A stretch of DNA of 64,000 bases, taken from positions 1,048,001 through 1,112,000 of the forward strand of contig NZ_CP012332.1 of NCBI RefSeq assembly GCF_001263175.1, in the 5' to 3' direction. This DNA is from Vulgatibacter incomptus. GTDB taxonomy: Bacteria > Myxococcota > Myxococcia > Myxococcales > Vulgatibacteraceae. Below are positions 34,478-43,588 of this stretch, one piece after another. The position numbers and the translations under genes are program-made. The notes beneath the pieces are model-generated. The model made no database searches. It saw only the letters and a list, made by a program, of their open reading frames with translations, and was not told the DNA's origin. Positions within the stretch are counted from its first letter, which is position 1. Each line of letters opens with the position of its first letter.

Positions 34478-35560
34478 TCAGTGGAATCCCGTCGGCGCGA
34501 CCTCGGGGAGGATGTCGCGCTTCCAGACGCGGATGAAGCTGACGACCATCATGGACAGCATCGGACCCGCGAGAGCGCCGATCGGGCCCAGCAGATCGAT
34601 CCCGCCAAAGAGCGTGAGGAAGAGGACCAGCGGGTTGATCTGCAGCCTCGCCTTCGTGAAGTAGGGTTTCACGAAGTACTCGACCGAGCCCAGGATGATG
34701 GCGCCCCACACGAGCATGAAGATCGCGCTGAGGATCTTCCCGTTGGCGAAGAGCCAGATGGTCACGGGGACCCAGACCAGCCCGGTGCCGAGGATCGGGA
34801 TGAGGGAGAAGATGACCGCGAAGAAGGTCATCAACGCCGCCCATGTGAGGGCGTTGGGAAGCCCGACGATCCAGAAGCCGATGACCCCGAGGACGCCCTG
34901 GATCGCGGCGGTCACGAAGCTGGCGAGGAAGAGCGCTCGGAGGAGGCCGGCCATGTCGCGGAGGATCTCGGTCGTGTGTGCTTCTTCCATCGGCAGGAGC
35001 GTGACGAGGTCCTTCACCATCCGCGGCCCTTCGAGGAAGAAGTAGTACATGCCGAGGACCACCACGAACGCCTGGAGGAGGATGCGGGCGATGGAGGCGG
35101 CGGCCGACGCGAGGTGGGTCGAAAAATAGGTCGCCGTCCGGTCGAGCCCCTGCCGGAGGGTGTCCTCGAGGCCGAGGCGATCGAGCGCGGCGAGGAGCGG
35201 TGCCAGCGGCTCGCGGGTCTGCCCGGAGAGCAGCTCATGGAGCCCGCCTCGCTCGATGGCCTCCTTCCATTGCATCACGAAGTTCGCTCCGGCCTTGATG
35301 AGCAGGTAGCCGACGAAAGCGGAAGGCACGAGGATCACCAGGATGGTGACGATCGAGCTCGTGAGCGACGCGAGGGATCGACGGCCCTTCATCTTCCGGG
35401 ACAGCCACTCGTTCGCGGGCGCGATGACCGCGACCCCAGCCGCGGCGAGGAAGAGCGGGACCACGAAGGAGCTGATCGTCCAGAAGAAGGCGACGGACGC
35501 CACGAAGAAGAGGACGGCGAAGGTCGCGTCCGCCCAGCTCAGCCTTCGATCGTCGGTCAA
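34478..35560 (-). CDS. AI-2E family transporter (PerM/TqsA-like)
   Basis: A 360-residue polytopic membrane protein of the AI-2 exporter superfamily, which also includes Na+/H+ antiporters and sporulation proteins such as YtvI. Visible features are paired N-terminal helices, a long amphipathic middle segment (about 95-150), and the conserved core LIPILGTGLVWVPVTIWLF with FGGIDLLGPIGALAGP near the C-terminus. The true substrate is unknown. It lies 62 bases downstream of the ATP-grasp gene on the same strand and could belong to that cluster, for example as an exporter of its product. Convergent with DedA. Confidence 0.9.
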   Translation of the reverse strand: MTDDRRLSWADATFAVLFFVASVAFFWTISSFVVPLFLAAAGVAVIAPANEWLSRKMKGRRSLASLTSSIVTILVILVPSAFVGYLLIKAGANFVMQWKEAIERGGLHELLSGQTREPLAPLLAALDRLGLEDTLRQGLDRTATYFSTHLASAAASIARILLQAFVVVLGMYYFFLEGPRMVKDLVTLLPMEEAHTTEILRDMAGLLRALFLASFVTAAIQGVLGVIGFWIVGLPNALTWAALMTFFAVIFSLIPILGTGLVWVPVTIWLFANGKILSAIFMLVWGAIILGSVEYFVKPYFTKARLQINPLVLFLTLFGGIDLLGPIGALAGPMLSMMVVSFIRVWKRDILPEVAPTGFH

Positions 35561-35622
35561 CGCGCGCTCCCCGGTACCCCCAAAGGTGAGCCCGGGCTCG
35601 AGCGAAGGCTACGACGTTCGGC

Positions 35623-36816
35623 TCAGGCGACGCCCCCCGACTGGAGGAGCTCGTCGATCGCCTCCTCCGACTCCGCGAGCGCCAGCGAGGAGAGGGCACC
35701 GAGAGGCACGAAATCCAACCCTTCCCGCCTGACGTCGGCGAGGCCCCGCAGGCTGAAGAGCCATGCGCGGTGGCGCCCCTCGAGGACGCCCGCTGCCCGC
35801 GCGCGCCGGAGAAGGCCCAGGGCGATGGTCCCCATGGTGAAGCGGGCGTTGAGCTCCACGATCGGGCGGAGGACCTCGGCGTCGTCGGGGCCGCGGAAGG
35901 AGAAGGCGTCCACGCCACAGGGCCCGAAGTAGCCGGCGCGGGCGGCGGCGCGGCCCAGCTTCACCGCTGCGCCCCGGAGCTCCTGCTCGAAGCCCGAACC
36001 CACGACGATCTCGCCATCCTCGATGCGTCCCCGGCTCCCCAGGTACACGCCGGACGGCGTGATCACCTGGCGCGTGGTCCCAAGGATCTCGACCTCCCCG
36101 GACGGTGCGACGTGGAGCTGGGTCGAGAGATCGACGTGGCGCTCCAGCCAGGGCTCGAGGACGGCGCCTCCCCTGCGCTCGAGCCGCGCCAGGGCGCCAT
36201 TGCCGAACGGCAGTGCACGGCCAGGCGCCGTCCCGAGCGCCATCGTCCTCTCGGCCGATTGACCTGCCCCGAGGCGACCCCTGCCGCTGCTGCCGAGCCT
36301 GGGCTTGATGGTCCACGAGCCGCGCACCCACGGGGGCAGCGAGGCGATCCACTCCGCGATCTTCTCGACGGCGACGCCGGTACGAAGCTCCAGGGGCTCC
36401 AGGATCCGGATGAGTCCCTCGAGACAGCCGGGCGAAAGCCCCAGCTCCGACGCGACCTCCTGGGCGAAGGCCTTGTCGTGGACCCGGCGCACGATCTCGG
36501 GCGCAGGCATGGCGGGTGCCGCTCCGGCGCCCCTGAGCTCGTCCCAGGCGGTCTTCGTGGAGAGCCAGGCGACGCCTCGCCCAGGCCGGGATTCCAGCCA
36601 CGGGAAGGCGGGGCCGTCGGGGCGCATGCCCAGCAAATCGGGCCAGGCTCCGGTCGGCTCCCCGAGAGAGGTCGCCGATTCTCCGAAGAGGAGGCTCCAG
36701 AGCCAGGCCGCCTCGCGGAGGATCGGGTGGAGCCGCGCGCCAGCCTTCTGAGCTCCGTTCGAGTACTCCCTCTCCTCGGCGCCGAAGTTGGGAAGCAGCA
36801 GCGGCGCCGGTGTCAC
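35623..36816 (-). CDS. ATP-grasp domain protein
   Basis: A 397-residue protein with an ATP-grasp-like C-terminal half. WTIKPRLGSSGRGRL supplies the nucleotide-binding lysine and glycine loop, and VELNARFTMGTIALGL the metal-binding Glu-x-Asn-x-Arg motif. ATP-grasp enzymes form acyl-phosphates and ligate amines or thiols, so a peptide or amide ligase role is plausible, but no substrate can be inferred. Start GTG 36816 has GAGGAG 7-12 bases upstream and overlaps the DUF455 stop by GTGA, so the two are translationally coupled. Longer readings of this frame merely run antiparallel-free through the DUF455 gene in another frame and are not coding. Confidence 0.8.
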   Translation of the reverse strand: MTPAPLLLPNFGAEEREYSNGAQKAGARLHPILREAAWLWSLLFGESATSLGEPTGAWPDLLGMRPDGPAFPWLESRPGRGVAWLSTKTAWDELRGAGAAPAMPAPEIVRRVHDKAFAQEVASELGLSPGCLEGLIRILEPLELRTGVAVEKIAEWIASLPPWVRGSWTIKPRLGSSGRGRLGAGQSAERTMALGTAPGRALPFGNGALARLERRGGAVLEPWLERHVDLSTQLHVAPSGEVEILGTTRQVITPSGVYLGSRGRIEDGEIVVGSGFEQELRGAAVKLGRAAARAGYFGPCGVDAFSFRGPDDAEVLRPIVELNARFTMGTIALGLLRRARAAGVLEGRHRAWLFSLRGLADVRREGLDFVPLGALSSLALAESEEAIDELLQSGGVA

Positions 36817-37628
36817 GGTTCGCTCCTCTCGTACGGCCGCGCGTTTCGGACGTGCTCGATCATCTCCTCCGACAGCCCGGCCCGTCTCCTCGACGGGACG
36901 TCGAACCGTCTCCCCTTGGCGCGGGCGGCGGAGAGGGGGAAGGGGACCGCCTCTCGGTAGGCCTCCACGTCGCTCTGCGCGGGATCCTTGAGGCGCGCGA
37001 GCCAGGTGGCGGCGAGCTTCACGTGGCTCTGCTCGTCGTCGTGCACGCGCTGCATCACCTTCGCGCACTCTTCGTCGCCGGCGGCACGGAAGGCGTCCCG
37101 GTAGAGCAGGCTGAAGTCGAGGTTGGCCTGCTCGAAGGTCAGCCCCACCGAGCAGAGGAAGGCGAGAGGCCCGTTGGCGCTGGCCTCGATCGCCGGCACG
37201 TGCTGCCAGAAGTAGTCGGAGAGCACGTGATCCTCGAGGCGGCTGCCGAGCGCCTCGAGGCGGGCGACGTAGAGGGCGAGGTGTTCCTGCTCGTCCGCGA
37301 GTGCGTGGAGCATTCCGCGGCGCAGCGGCGCCGGCATCTCGGGCCACCGCAGGAGCGCCCACGCGAAGAGCTCCACGGCCATCATCTCGTGGTGCGCGAA
37401 GCGGGCCAGGGTCACGGCGCGGGAGCCTTCTCCTGTGAGCTCCCCGAGGCGCGGAAGGCGTTCGCTGCCGCCCCGCATCCGGATCGACGGACCCCGCGCG
37501 GGCCGGTCGATGTGGAGGGCCGGCGCCATCGGATCGTCCAGGCGCGGGATATCCCGTGGCGAGAGGAGCTTCGACGCCAGGTCACCCGACTCGAGGATCG
37601 TCCGGCAGAGCTCGTTGACGGTCTTCAT
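36813..37628 (-). CDS. DUF455 ferritin-like diiron protein
   Basis: A 271-residue four-helix-bundle protein of DUF455 (COG2833). Candidate di-metal ligands are in the expected places: HHEMMAVE (E81 and E86), DEQEH (E113 and H116), FEQANLD (E166) and DDEQSH (E199 and H202). Related ferritin-like proteins include the tRNA hydroxylase MiaE and oxygenases that use O2; the reaction here is unknown. Start ATG 37628 was chosen because repeat copy C begins 27 bases upstream; the frame stays open through it. The first gene of a coupled pair with the ATP-grasp protein. Confidence 0.9.
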   Translation of the reverse strand: MKTVNELCRTILESGDLASKLLSPRDIPRLDDPMAPALHIDRPARGPSIRMRGGSERLPRLGELTGEGSRAVTLARFAHHEMMAVELFAWALLRWPEMPAPLRRGMLHALADEQEHLALYVARLEALGSRLEDHVLSDYFWQHVPAIEASANGPLAFLCSVGLTFEQANLDFSLLYRDAFRAAGDEECAKVMQRVHDDEQSHVKLAATWLARLKDPAQSDVEAYREAVPFPLSAARAKGRRFDVPSRRRAGLSEEMIEHVRNARPYERSEP

Positions 37629-37654
37629 TCGCGGGGGAGGATAGCGCCCCGAGC

Positions 37655-37751
37655 GTAAGAAGAAATCGCCCCCGCGATGCGGGAGCCATTTCTTCTTCTC
37701 GCGCTGCGCGCGAGAGGCGCTCTTTTTCGATTGCTCGCCTCCGGCTCGCGA
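37655..37751. repeat. Dispersed double stem-loop repeat, copy C
   Basis: First hairpin: GAAGAAATCGCCCCCGC with GCGGGAGCCATTTCTTC around GAT. Second hairpin: CTCGCGC/GCGCGAG around TGC, then AGGCGCTCTTTTTCG. The tail is GCCTCCGGCTCGCGAGA, more diverged than in A and B. It sits between divergent genes: 27 bases upstream of the DUF455 start and 53 bases upstream of the CinA-like start. The second hairpin plus T-run would stop plus-strand transcription. Confidence 0.88.
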
Positions 37752-37804
37752 GAATTGGCCCGCCGAAGGGCGAACGGCGGTAGCCTGCATCAGGAGGTGC
37801 GAAG

Positions 37805-38533
37805 ATGAAGGGCGGCGCAGCGGCGATCGTGATCGGCGACGAGATCCTCTCCGGGAAGATCCGGGACTCCAACGGGCCGCTGCTCGTCGACGTCCTGCGC
37901 TCGGTGGGCGCGCCGCTGAAGCGGATCCTCACGGTGTCGGACGACCTGGAAGAGATCGGCTGGGCCGTGCGCTCCTGCCTGGGCCGGTTCCAGCCGATCT
38001 TCACCTCCGGCGGCATCGGCCCGACCCACGACGACGTCACCGTGGCGGGGGTCGCGGCGGCCCTCGGCCGCAAAGTCGTCCGCCATCCGGAGCTCGAGGC
38101 CCTCGTTCGCAAGCACTTCGGCGACGCGCTTCCGGAGGAGGGTCTCCGCCTGGCGAACGTCCCCGAAGGGGCGATCCTCGTCCGCTCGCCGCGGAGCTGG
38201 TACCCGGTGATCTCGGTGGACGAGATCTATCTGCTGCCCGGCGTGCCCGAGCTCTTTCGCATGCACGTGGAGGGGATCGCCGAGCGCTACCGCGGCAATC
38301 CCTTCCATCTGCGCTGCGTCTACGTGTCGGAAGGGGAGCCGGCGATCGCGAAGATCCTCGATCGGATCGCCAGGGAGCACCCGGACATCGCGCTGGGGAG
38401 CTATCCGCGAATCGACGACGCCGATCATCGGGTGAAGCTCACCCTCGAGGCCCAGGTGGCCGAGCCCGTGGAGCGCGCTCTCGTCGCGCTGCTCCGGGAG
38501 CTTCCTCCCGGGAGTGTGATCCGCGTCGAGTGA
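37805..38533 (+). CDS. CinA-type molybdopterin-binding domain protein (COG1058)
   Basis: A 242-residue protein with the MoCF/MogA-like domain found as the N-terminal half of CinA. Signatures are IGDEILSGKIRDSN at the start, FTSGGIGPTHDDVT (about 67-80) and the LPGVPELF segment. The C-terminal nicotinamide-nucleotide amidase domain (PncC) of full CinA is missing. COG1058 domains hydrolyse ADP-ribose or related pyrophosphates in some bacteria, suggesting pyridine-nucleotide salvage. Start ATG 37805 has AGGAGGT at 37794-37800. Monocistronic as far as can be seen. Confidence 0.9.
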   Translation: MKGGAAAIVIGDEILSGKIRDSNGPLLVDVLRSVGAPLKRILTVSDDLEEIGWAVRSCLGRFQPIFTSGGIGPTHDDVTVAGVAAALGRKVVRHPELEALVRKHFGDALPEEGLRLANVPEGAILVRSPRSWYPVISVDEIYLLPGVPELFRMHVEGIAERYRGNPFHLRCVYVSEGEPAIAKILDRIAREHPDIALGSYPRIDDADHRVKLTLEAQVAEPVERALVALLRELPPGSVIRVE

Positions 38534-38557
38534 TCGCACGGGCGGCGTTCCCGCGTC

Positions 38558-41500
38558 TTACGCCCCCGTCACGGCGAGCCCGAGCCGTCGCCTGAGCGCG
38601 GCGTGCTCGTCCGAAACGGCGAAGAGGAGGAGCTCGGCGAGCTCCGGTCGCCGCTCGATCGCTTCGAGCACCGCGCCCTCCGTCTCCAGCGGTCTGCCGG
38701 GCTGGTGCCCGCGGGCGAGGAGCCCGAAGGACGCTGGCAGATCGCCCGAGAGCAGGAGCCCGAGCCGATTCGCCGATCGCTCCGCGTGGCGCACGAGGTC
38801 GTCCACCGTCGCGTCGCGGGGACCTTCGAGGAGCTGGCGGACCGGCGCCTCCAGCGCCCGTTTCCCCTTGCGCCCGAGCACCTTGCCGAGGCGACGCACC
38901 TCCTCCGCGCCGGGATCCTCCACGCTCGTCGCGTCCGGATGGATGAGGAGGACCGCCGCGCCCACGAGCTCGGCCAGCGTCTTGCGGGGCAGGGACGCCC
39001 AGAGGGCCGATCCCTCGCGGATCCCCCAGGCGGCCCGCGCGAGGAGGAAGGTTTGCTCGGACGGCCGGTACCGAGTGCCGAAGTCCTTGGAGACGATCAC
39101 CGCCGGGGGAAGGGTGGCGGCCACTCCCACACCGTTCTCCCGAGCGGACGAGTAGAGCTCGTACGGGGCCGAAGGCGATCCGAGAATCGCGAAGATTCGA
39201 TCGAGCAGCCGGCGGACGGGATGCCCGGCCTCGAGGCGATCGCCGCGCTCCACGTCCCAGCGCGCGAGCTCGGCGCCGGAGGCCCGGGCGATGGGCTCGG
39301 AGAGCACCGCCGCGATCCCGGCGAGCGCGCGGAGCTTCGAATCCGGATCGCGGAGGACCGCGGGCTCGAGGGTGCTGGTGAGCGTGTGTGGAAGCTCGTG
39401 GTGCCGGTAGTAGAACGCCTCCTCCTCTGCGTCGGAGGCCCGCAGGAGGTGCAGGACGGCCGCCGCGACGAAGGCGCGATCCGTCTCGCCCCGGCTCTGC
39501 CAGATCCGGAGGAGGGCGCGGTGACTGGAGGCTCTCCCCGGCTCCTCCTCGAGCGCGAGGCGGTAGGCGCGGATCGCGGCGTCCTGCGTGCTCGGATCCG
39601 CGGCGTGGAGTCCGGCGAGGGCGAGGCGGATCTCCCGATCCCCAGGGCTCCATTCGAGCGCCCTCTCATACGCCACCACTGCGCGGTCCCGAGCCTGGAG
39701 AGGCCCCGCGAGGATGGAGGCTGCCTTCGCGAGCGCCGCGGAGGCCCGGATCGCCTGCCCCGGCTCCAGCAGGCGCGTCGACCACCGCTCCAGGGCCGAG
39801 ACGAGGCGGGGGAGATCGCGCGCTCGCTCGTAGAGGAGGGCCAGTCGCTCCAGGGTCGCCTCTGCTTCGGGGGTGCGCTCGAGGATCGCCTCGAGGCAAG
39901 CGGCGGCGCCGGCGAGATCCCGGAGTCCGACCTCCAGCACCCGGGCCCGTTCCTCGAGGGCCGGCACGAGCCGGGCGAGATCGTCCTCGACCTCGATCAG
40001 CCGCCGGAGCGCCTCGTCGGCTTCGGCCCACCTCTCGGCGTCGGAGAGGAGCTTCGCCCGCAGCGCCAGCGCCTCGCGGTGTGAGGGATCGACGGCGAGG
40101 GCCGCCTCGAGCTCGAGGAGCGCGCGGTGCGCGTCCCCGATGGCTGACCGGAGGCGGCCGAGGCGGGAGCGGGCCGCAGCAGAGTCGTCGCCCTGGCGGA
40201 GCAGCCTCTCGTAGCGGGCGATCGCGTCATGGGGATCTCCGAGCGCTTCGGCGACCCGGCCTCGCAGCTCCTGCGCTTCGGCGTTCCCGGGCTCGGCGGC
40301 GAGCGCCTCGTCGAGGAGCGCCGCGGCTCGGGCGGGATCGACGAGCTGCTCCAGGTGGATCCGGGCGGCGGCTGCAAGGTCGCTCGTCGACGGGCTGGCC
40401 GCAGTCCGTGCGCGGCTCTCGTAGAACGCGGCGATCTTCGCGGGCTCGCCGCGGGCGATCGCGAGAGCCTCGAGGCGGGCGAGGGCGGTCGCCTCCGCCG
40501 GATCCCGTTCCAGGGCGAGCGAGTAGTGGGCCTCGGCCGCCTCGGTTTCGCGGAGCGCCTCGCTCAGCTCGCCCGCGCGCGCCAGGGCACGGGCCCCTCC
40601 CGTCGCGGCTCGCTGGGCCCGAGCGGAGGCGAGCCAAACGTCGCGGAGCGCGCGCAGGTCGCCGGCCGGCTCGAGGAGCCGGGCGAGGGCCACGAGGGCC
40701 GGAAGGTGTTCGGGGTCGTGGTCCAGTGCACTCTTGTATGATCTGATCGCACCTTCGGTGTCAGCAAGCCGCGCCTCGCGGAGCTCGCCGATGCGAACGA
40801 GGAGCGAGACCCGGAGTCCGGCGTCGGCCGCCGTCGACGCCCGGCGCTCCAGCAGCGCGGCCAGCTTCGCCGGCTCGTCTCGGCGGACGAGCTGACGCTC
40901 GAGGAGCTCGCTCGCCCGCTCGTTGCGCGGGTCGGCGTCGACGGCCCGTTCCAGCTCGTCGGACGCCGCCTCGGAGGACGACGAGCCGCGGTCGAGCGCC
41001 GCGCCCACCAGGAGCGCCGACGCCACCCTCGGATCCGACACCGCCGAGGCGATGCGTGCGCGCGCATCGGCGCGGCGCGGCCCGCCTCCCCGGATCCGCT
41101 CCAGGCAGCGAAGGAGGAAGAGATCGTTCGGCGCGATCGTGAGGCCGGCCTCGCACGACCGGGCGGCGCGGGCGGTATCGCCGAGCTCGTCGAGGCAGAG
41201 TGCGGTCAGCTTCGACCACGCGGCGACCCGGTCCTCGGCTCCGCCCTGGGACGAGAGCGTCTCCAGCACGCCAGCGAGCCGGTGCGTGTCGCCTGAGCGG
41301 CCCAAGATCCTCTCGAGCGCGCGGAGGGCCGGCACGTGGCGGGGGTCTTCGCGGAGCACGTCTTCGTAGGCCCGTGCGGCCTCGTCGGCGCCGGCCGTCT
41401 CTGCCTCGAGGATCTCGGCGACCTGGAAGAGGGCCGCCGCCCGCTCCCCGGGATCGGTGCGCGTGGATGCTTCCAGGCGGAGGAGCTCGGCGAGCTCGCG

Positions 41501-43588
41501 CCACGCCCCCTGGCCCCGGAAGATCCTTGCGAGGCGCCGCATCGCGGGGAAGTGGCCCGGCGAGCTCGCCAGCACCTCTCGGAAGGCGTCGATCGCACGG
41601 GCCTCGTCGCAGAGCTTCTCCTCCTGCAGCTCGCCGATCCGGAAGATCAGCTCGGAGGCCTCGTCCCGCGGCGCGACCTGGGCCTCCTGCCGGTGCATCC
41701 GGATCAGTTCACTCCAGAGCCCCTTCTGCGCGTAGAGCCTGCCCAGCGACCGCAAGGCCGGCAGATACGCCGGCGTGATCGCGAGCACCTTTCGCCAGGC
41801 TTCGATGGCCCGGCCCTTGTCGCCGAGCTGCTCCTCCAGGATCTCGGCGTTCTGGTGGAGGAGGCTCACCACCTGGCGCTGATCACCCGTGTACGTGGCC
41901 TCCGCCTCGTGGGCGCGAAGGAGTTCCTCCCAGTCGCCGAGCTGCTCGGCGAGGCGGGCGAGGGAGCGGATCGTGGCCAGGTGGCCCGGCGCCACGGCGA
42001 GGATCCGGCGGTGGCAAGCGATCGCGGCGGGGAGGTCCCGGCGCTTCGTCTCGTGGACCTCGGCGAGCTGGGCCAGAGCGGCGATGATCGTGTCGCGGTC
42101 CTCGAGGTCCGCGAGCTCCCGCTCCATCAGCGCGACGAGGTCGTCGAAGCGCCCCCGGCCGGCGTAGAGCCGCGCCAGCGCCTTCTGCGCGGGAAGGAAC
42201 CCAGGGGAGCACCGGAGGATCTCGTCGTAGATCGCGATGGCGTCGTCCACGCGATCGAGCCGCTCCTCGAGGATCCGGGCGGCCTTGAACGAACGGGCCG
42301 CCTTCTGCCTGGGGTCCTGTGCGAGCGCCGCCTCCGTCTCGAAGGTCTCGTAGAGCCCATCCCAGTCGCCGCGCTGGTGCTGCAGCCTGCCCAGGGAGGC
42401 GAGGGCGAGATCGTTCCCTGGCGTTAGGCGGAGGGCTTCGCGGTAGTGCTCGATGGCGCGCTCGGGCTGCTCGAGCCTCGCGTCGAAGATCGCCGCCAGC
42501 TCGAGGTGGAGGGCCGCCTTCTCGCCGTCGTCAACCGTCGCCTCGGCCCGAACCACGAGGACCTCGGCCAGGGCGTCCCAGGCGCCCCGCAGCTCGAGGA
42601 GCCGCGCGAGCTCTCCCAGGATCAGCGGGTCACGCGGTGCCAGCCTGCGGCCGGCGACGAGGGCTTCGACGGCCTCGTCCTCCCGTCCGTCTTCCAGGTG
42701 GAGCCTCGAGATCCGGCGGCAGAGCCACGGAGCGCTCTCGGGCGTCGCGCGCTCGAGCTCCGACTCGTACAGCCGGCGCAGCTCCTCCCTGGCACCGGCC
42801 TGCTCCAGCTTGCGCTCGAGCCGGGCCCGAACGACGGGAGAGCCGGGATCCTTCGCGTAGGCTCCGCGCAGGAGCTCGAGTGAGCGCCGGACGTCGACGC
42901 CCTCGAGCAGGTGCGCAGCGCTGCCGAGCTCGATGGACGCGAGCCGCGGGTCGGAGACCACTTCGGCGGTGCGCTCGTGGATCCCTGCGCGGGTTTCCGG
43001 ATCCTTCGTCGCCGCTGGCAGGTGCGCCAGGAGCGCGAGGTTGCCGGGATCGAGCTCGAGGGCGCGCTCGAAGCACGCGGTCGCCTCGTCGGGCTTCGCC
43101 AGGTGCTCTTCGAAGACCAGGCCCCGCTCGAAGAGGAGGCGGCTCCTCGCCGCGGGATCGCGCTCCGCATCGACCTCGGTCTCGAGGAGGTGTGCGACCA
43201 GGGGCCAGTTCCCGACCTCGGAGAAGAGGCGGCGGGCGGCCTGCAGGTTGGGCACGAGGGAGCGATCCAGGCGGAAGGCCTTCTGGTAGGCGATCGCCGC
43301 GTGGCGGGGGCTCTTGCGCCGCTCTTCCCAGTGGCGCCCGATCTCGTGGAGGAGGGCGGCCGCCGAGGGATCGTCGCCCCGTGCCGCCACCTCCCTCTCC
43401 AGCGCCGCGATCGGATCGGCGGCGCCGCTCCCGGCAGGCATCCCCTCGAGCAGGTCGCGGGCGCGGGCGATCGGCGGGGCGTCCGGGATCGGGGCGCTCG
43501 GCGCGGGGGTGTCTTCGTTGGGAAACGAAAGGGGCTGGACCGGGTCGGTGCCGGCTCCAGGTCCGAGATCGTGGCGTTCGTCGATCAT
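38558..43588 (-). CDS. Giant tetratricopeptide-repeat protein (1676 residues)
   Basis: An alpha-solenoid protein made of back-to-back TPR units of 34-38 residues from about residue 60 to 1370. Typical units contain A-x-x-x-Y/F-E-A-L-x-L-x-P-x-x, for example AIEHYREALRLTPGNDLALASLGRL and AIAIYDEILRCSPGFLPAQKALARLYAGRG. The C-terminal 250 residues are not TPR but a globular helical domain (DFGTRYRPSEQTFLLARAAWGI; VGAAVLLIHPDATSVED). There is no signal peptide or membrane helix, so it is cytosolic. Partners are unknown. Start ATG 43588 has GAAGGA upstream. The N-terminus (1-55) is Pro/Asp-rich and disordered. Proteins of this kind are frequent in myxobacteria, where they scaffold signalling or motility complexes. 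Confidence 0.85.
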   Translation of the reverse strand: MIDERHDLGPGAGTDPVQPLSFPNEDTPAPSAPIPDAPPIARARDLLEGMPAGSGAADPIAALEREVAARGDDPSAAALLHEIGRHWEERRKSPRHAAIAYQKAFRLDRSLVPNLQAARRLFSEVGNWPLVAHLLETEVDAERDPAARSRLLFERGLVFEEHLAKPDEATACFERALELDPGNLALLAHLPAATKDPETRAGIHERTAEVVSDPRLASIELGSAAHLLEGVDVRRSLELLRGAYAKDPGSPVVRARLERKLEQAGAREELRRLYESELERATPESAPWLCRRISRLHLEDGREDEAVEALVAGRRLAPRDPLILGELARLLELRGAWDALAEVLVVRAEATVDDGEKAALHLELAAIFDARLEQPERAIEHYREALRLTPGNDLALASLGRLQHQRGDWDGLYETFETEAALAQDPRQKAARSFKAARILEERLDRVDDAIAIYDEILRCSPGFLPAQKALARLYAGRGRFDDLVALMERELADLEDRDTIIAALAQLAEVHETKRRDLPAAIACHRRILAVAPGHLATIRSLARLAEQLGDWEELLRAHEAEATYTGDQRQVVSLLHQNAEILEEQLGDKGRAIEAWRKVLAITPAYLPALRSLGRLYAQKGLWSELIRMHRQEAQVAPRDEASELIFRIGELQEEKLCDEARAIDAFREVLASSPGHFPAMRRLARIFRGQGAWRELAELLRLEASTRTDPGERAAALFQVAEILEAETAGADEAARAYEDVLREDPRHVPALRALERILGRSGDTHRLAGVLETLSSQGGAEDRVAAWSKLTALCLDELGDTARAARSCEAGLTIAPNDLFLLRCLERIRGGGPRRADARARIASAVSDPRVASALLVGAALDRGSSSSEAASDELERAVDADPRNERASELLERQLVRRDEPAKLAALLERRASTAADAGLRVSLLVRIGELREARLADTEGAIRSYKSALDHDPEHLPALVALARLLEPAGDLRALRDVWLASARAQRAATGGARALARAGELSEALRETEAAEAHYSLALERDPAEATALARLEALAIARGEPAKIAAFYESRARTAASPSTSDLAAAARIHLEQLVDPARAAALLDEALAAEPGNAEAQELRGRVAEALGDPHDAIARYERLLRQGDDSAAARSRLGRLRSAIGDAHRALLELEAALAVDPSHREALALRAKLLSDAERWAEADEALRRLIEVEDDLARLVPALEERARVLEVGLRDLAGAAACLEAILERTPEAEATLERLALLYERARDLPRLVSALERWSTRLLEPGQAIRASAALAKAASILAGPLQARDRAVVAYERALEWSPGDREIRLALAGLHAADPSTQDAAIRAYRLALEEEPGRASSHRALLRIWQSRGETDRAFVAAAVLHLLRASDAEEEAFYYRHHELPHTLTSTLEPAVLRDPDSKLRALAGIAAVLSEPIARASGAELARWDVERGDRLEAGHPVRRLLDRIFAILGSPSAPYELYSSARENGVGVAATLPPAVIVSKDFGTRYRPSEQTFLLARAAWGIREGSALWASLPRKTLAELVGAAVLLIHPDATSVEDPGAEEVRRLGKVLGRKGKRALEAPVRQLLEGPRDATVDDLVRHAERSANRLGLLLSGDLPASFGLLARGHQPGRPLETEGAVLEAIERRPELAELLLFAVSDEHAALRRRLGLAVTGA

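Noticed and set aside
36817-37362. An upstream extension of the ATP-grasp gene to 37362
   Set aside because: The added 180 residues are Arg/Pro/Gly-rich and lie over the DUF455 gene in another frame. GTG 36816 has a good ribosome-binding site and a GTGA overlap.
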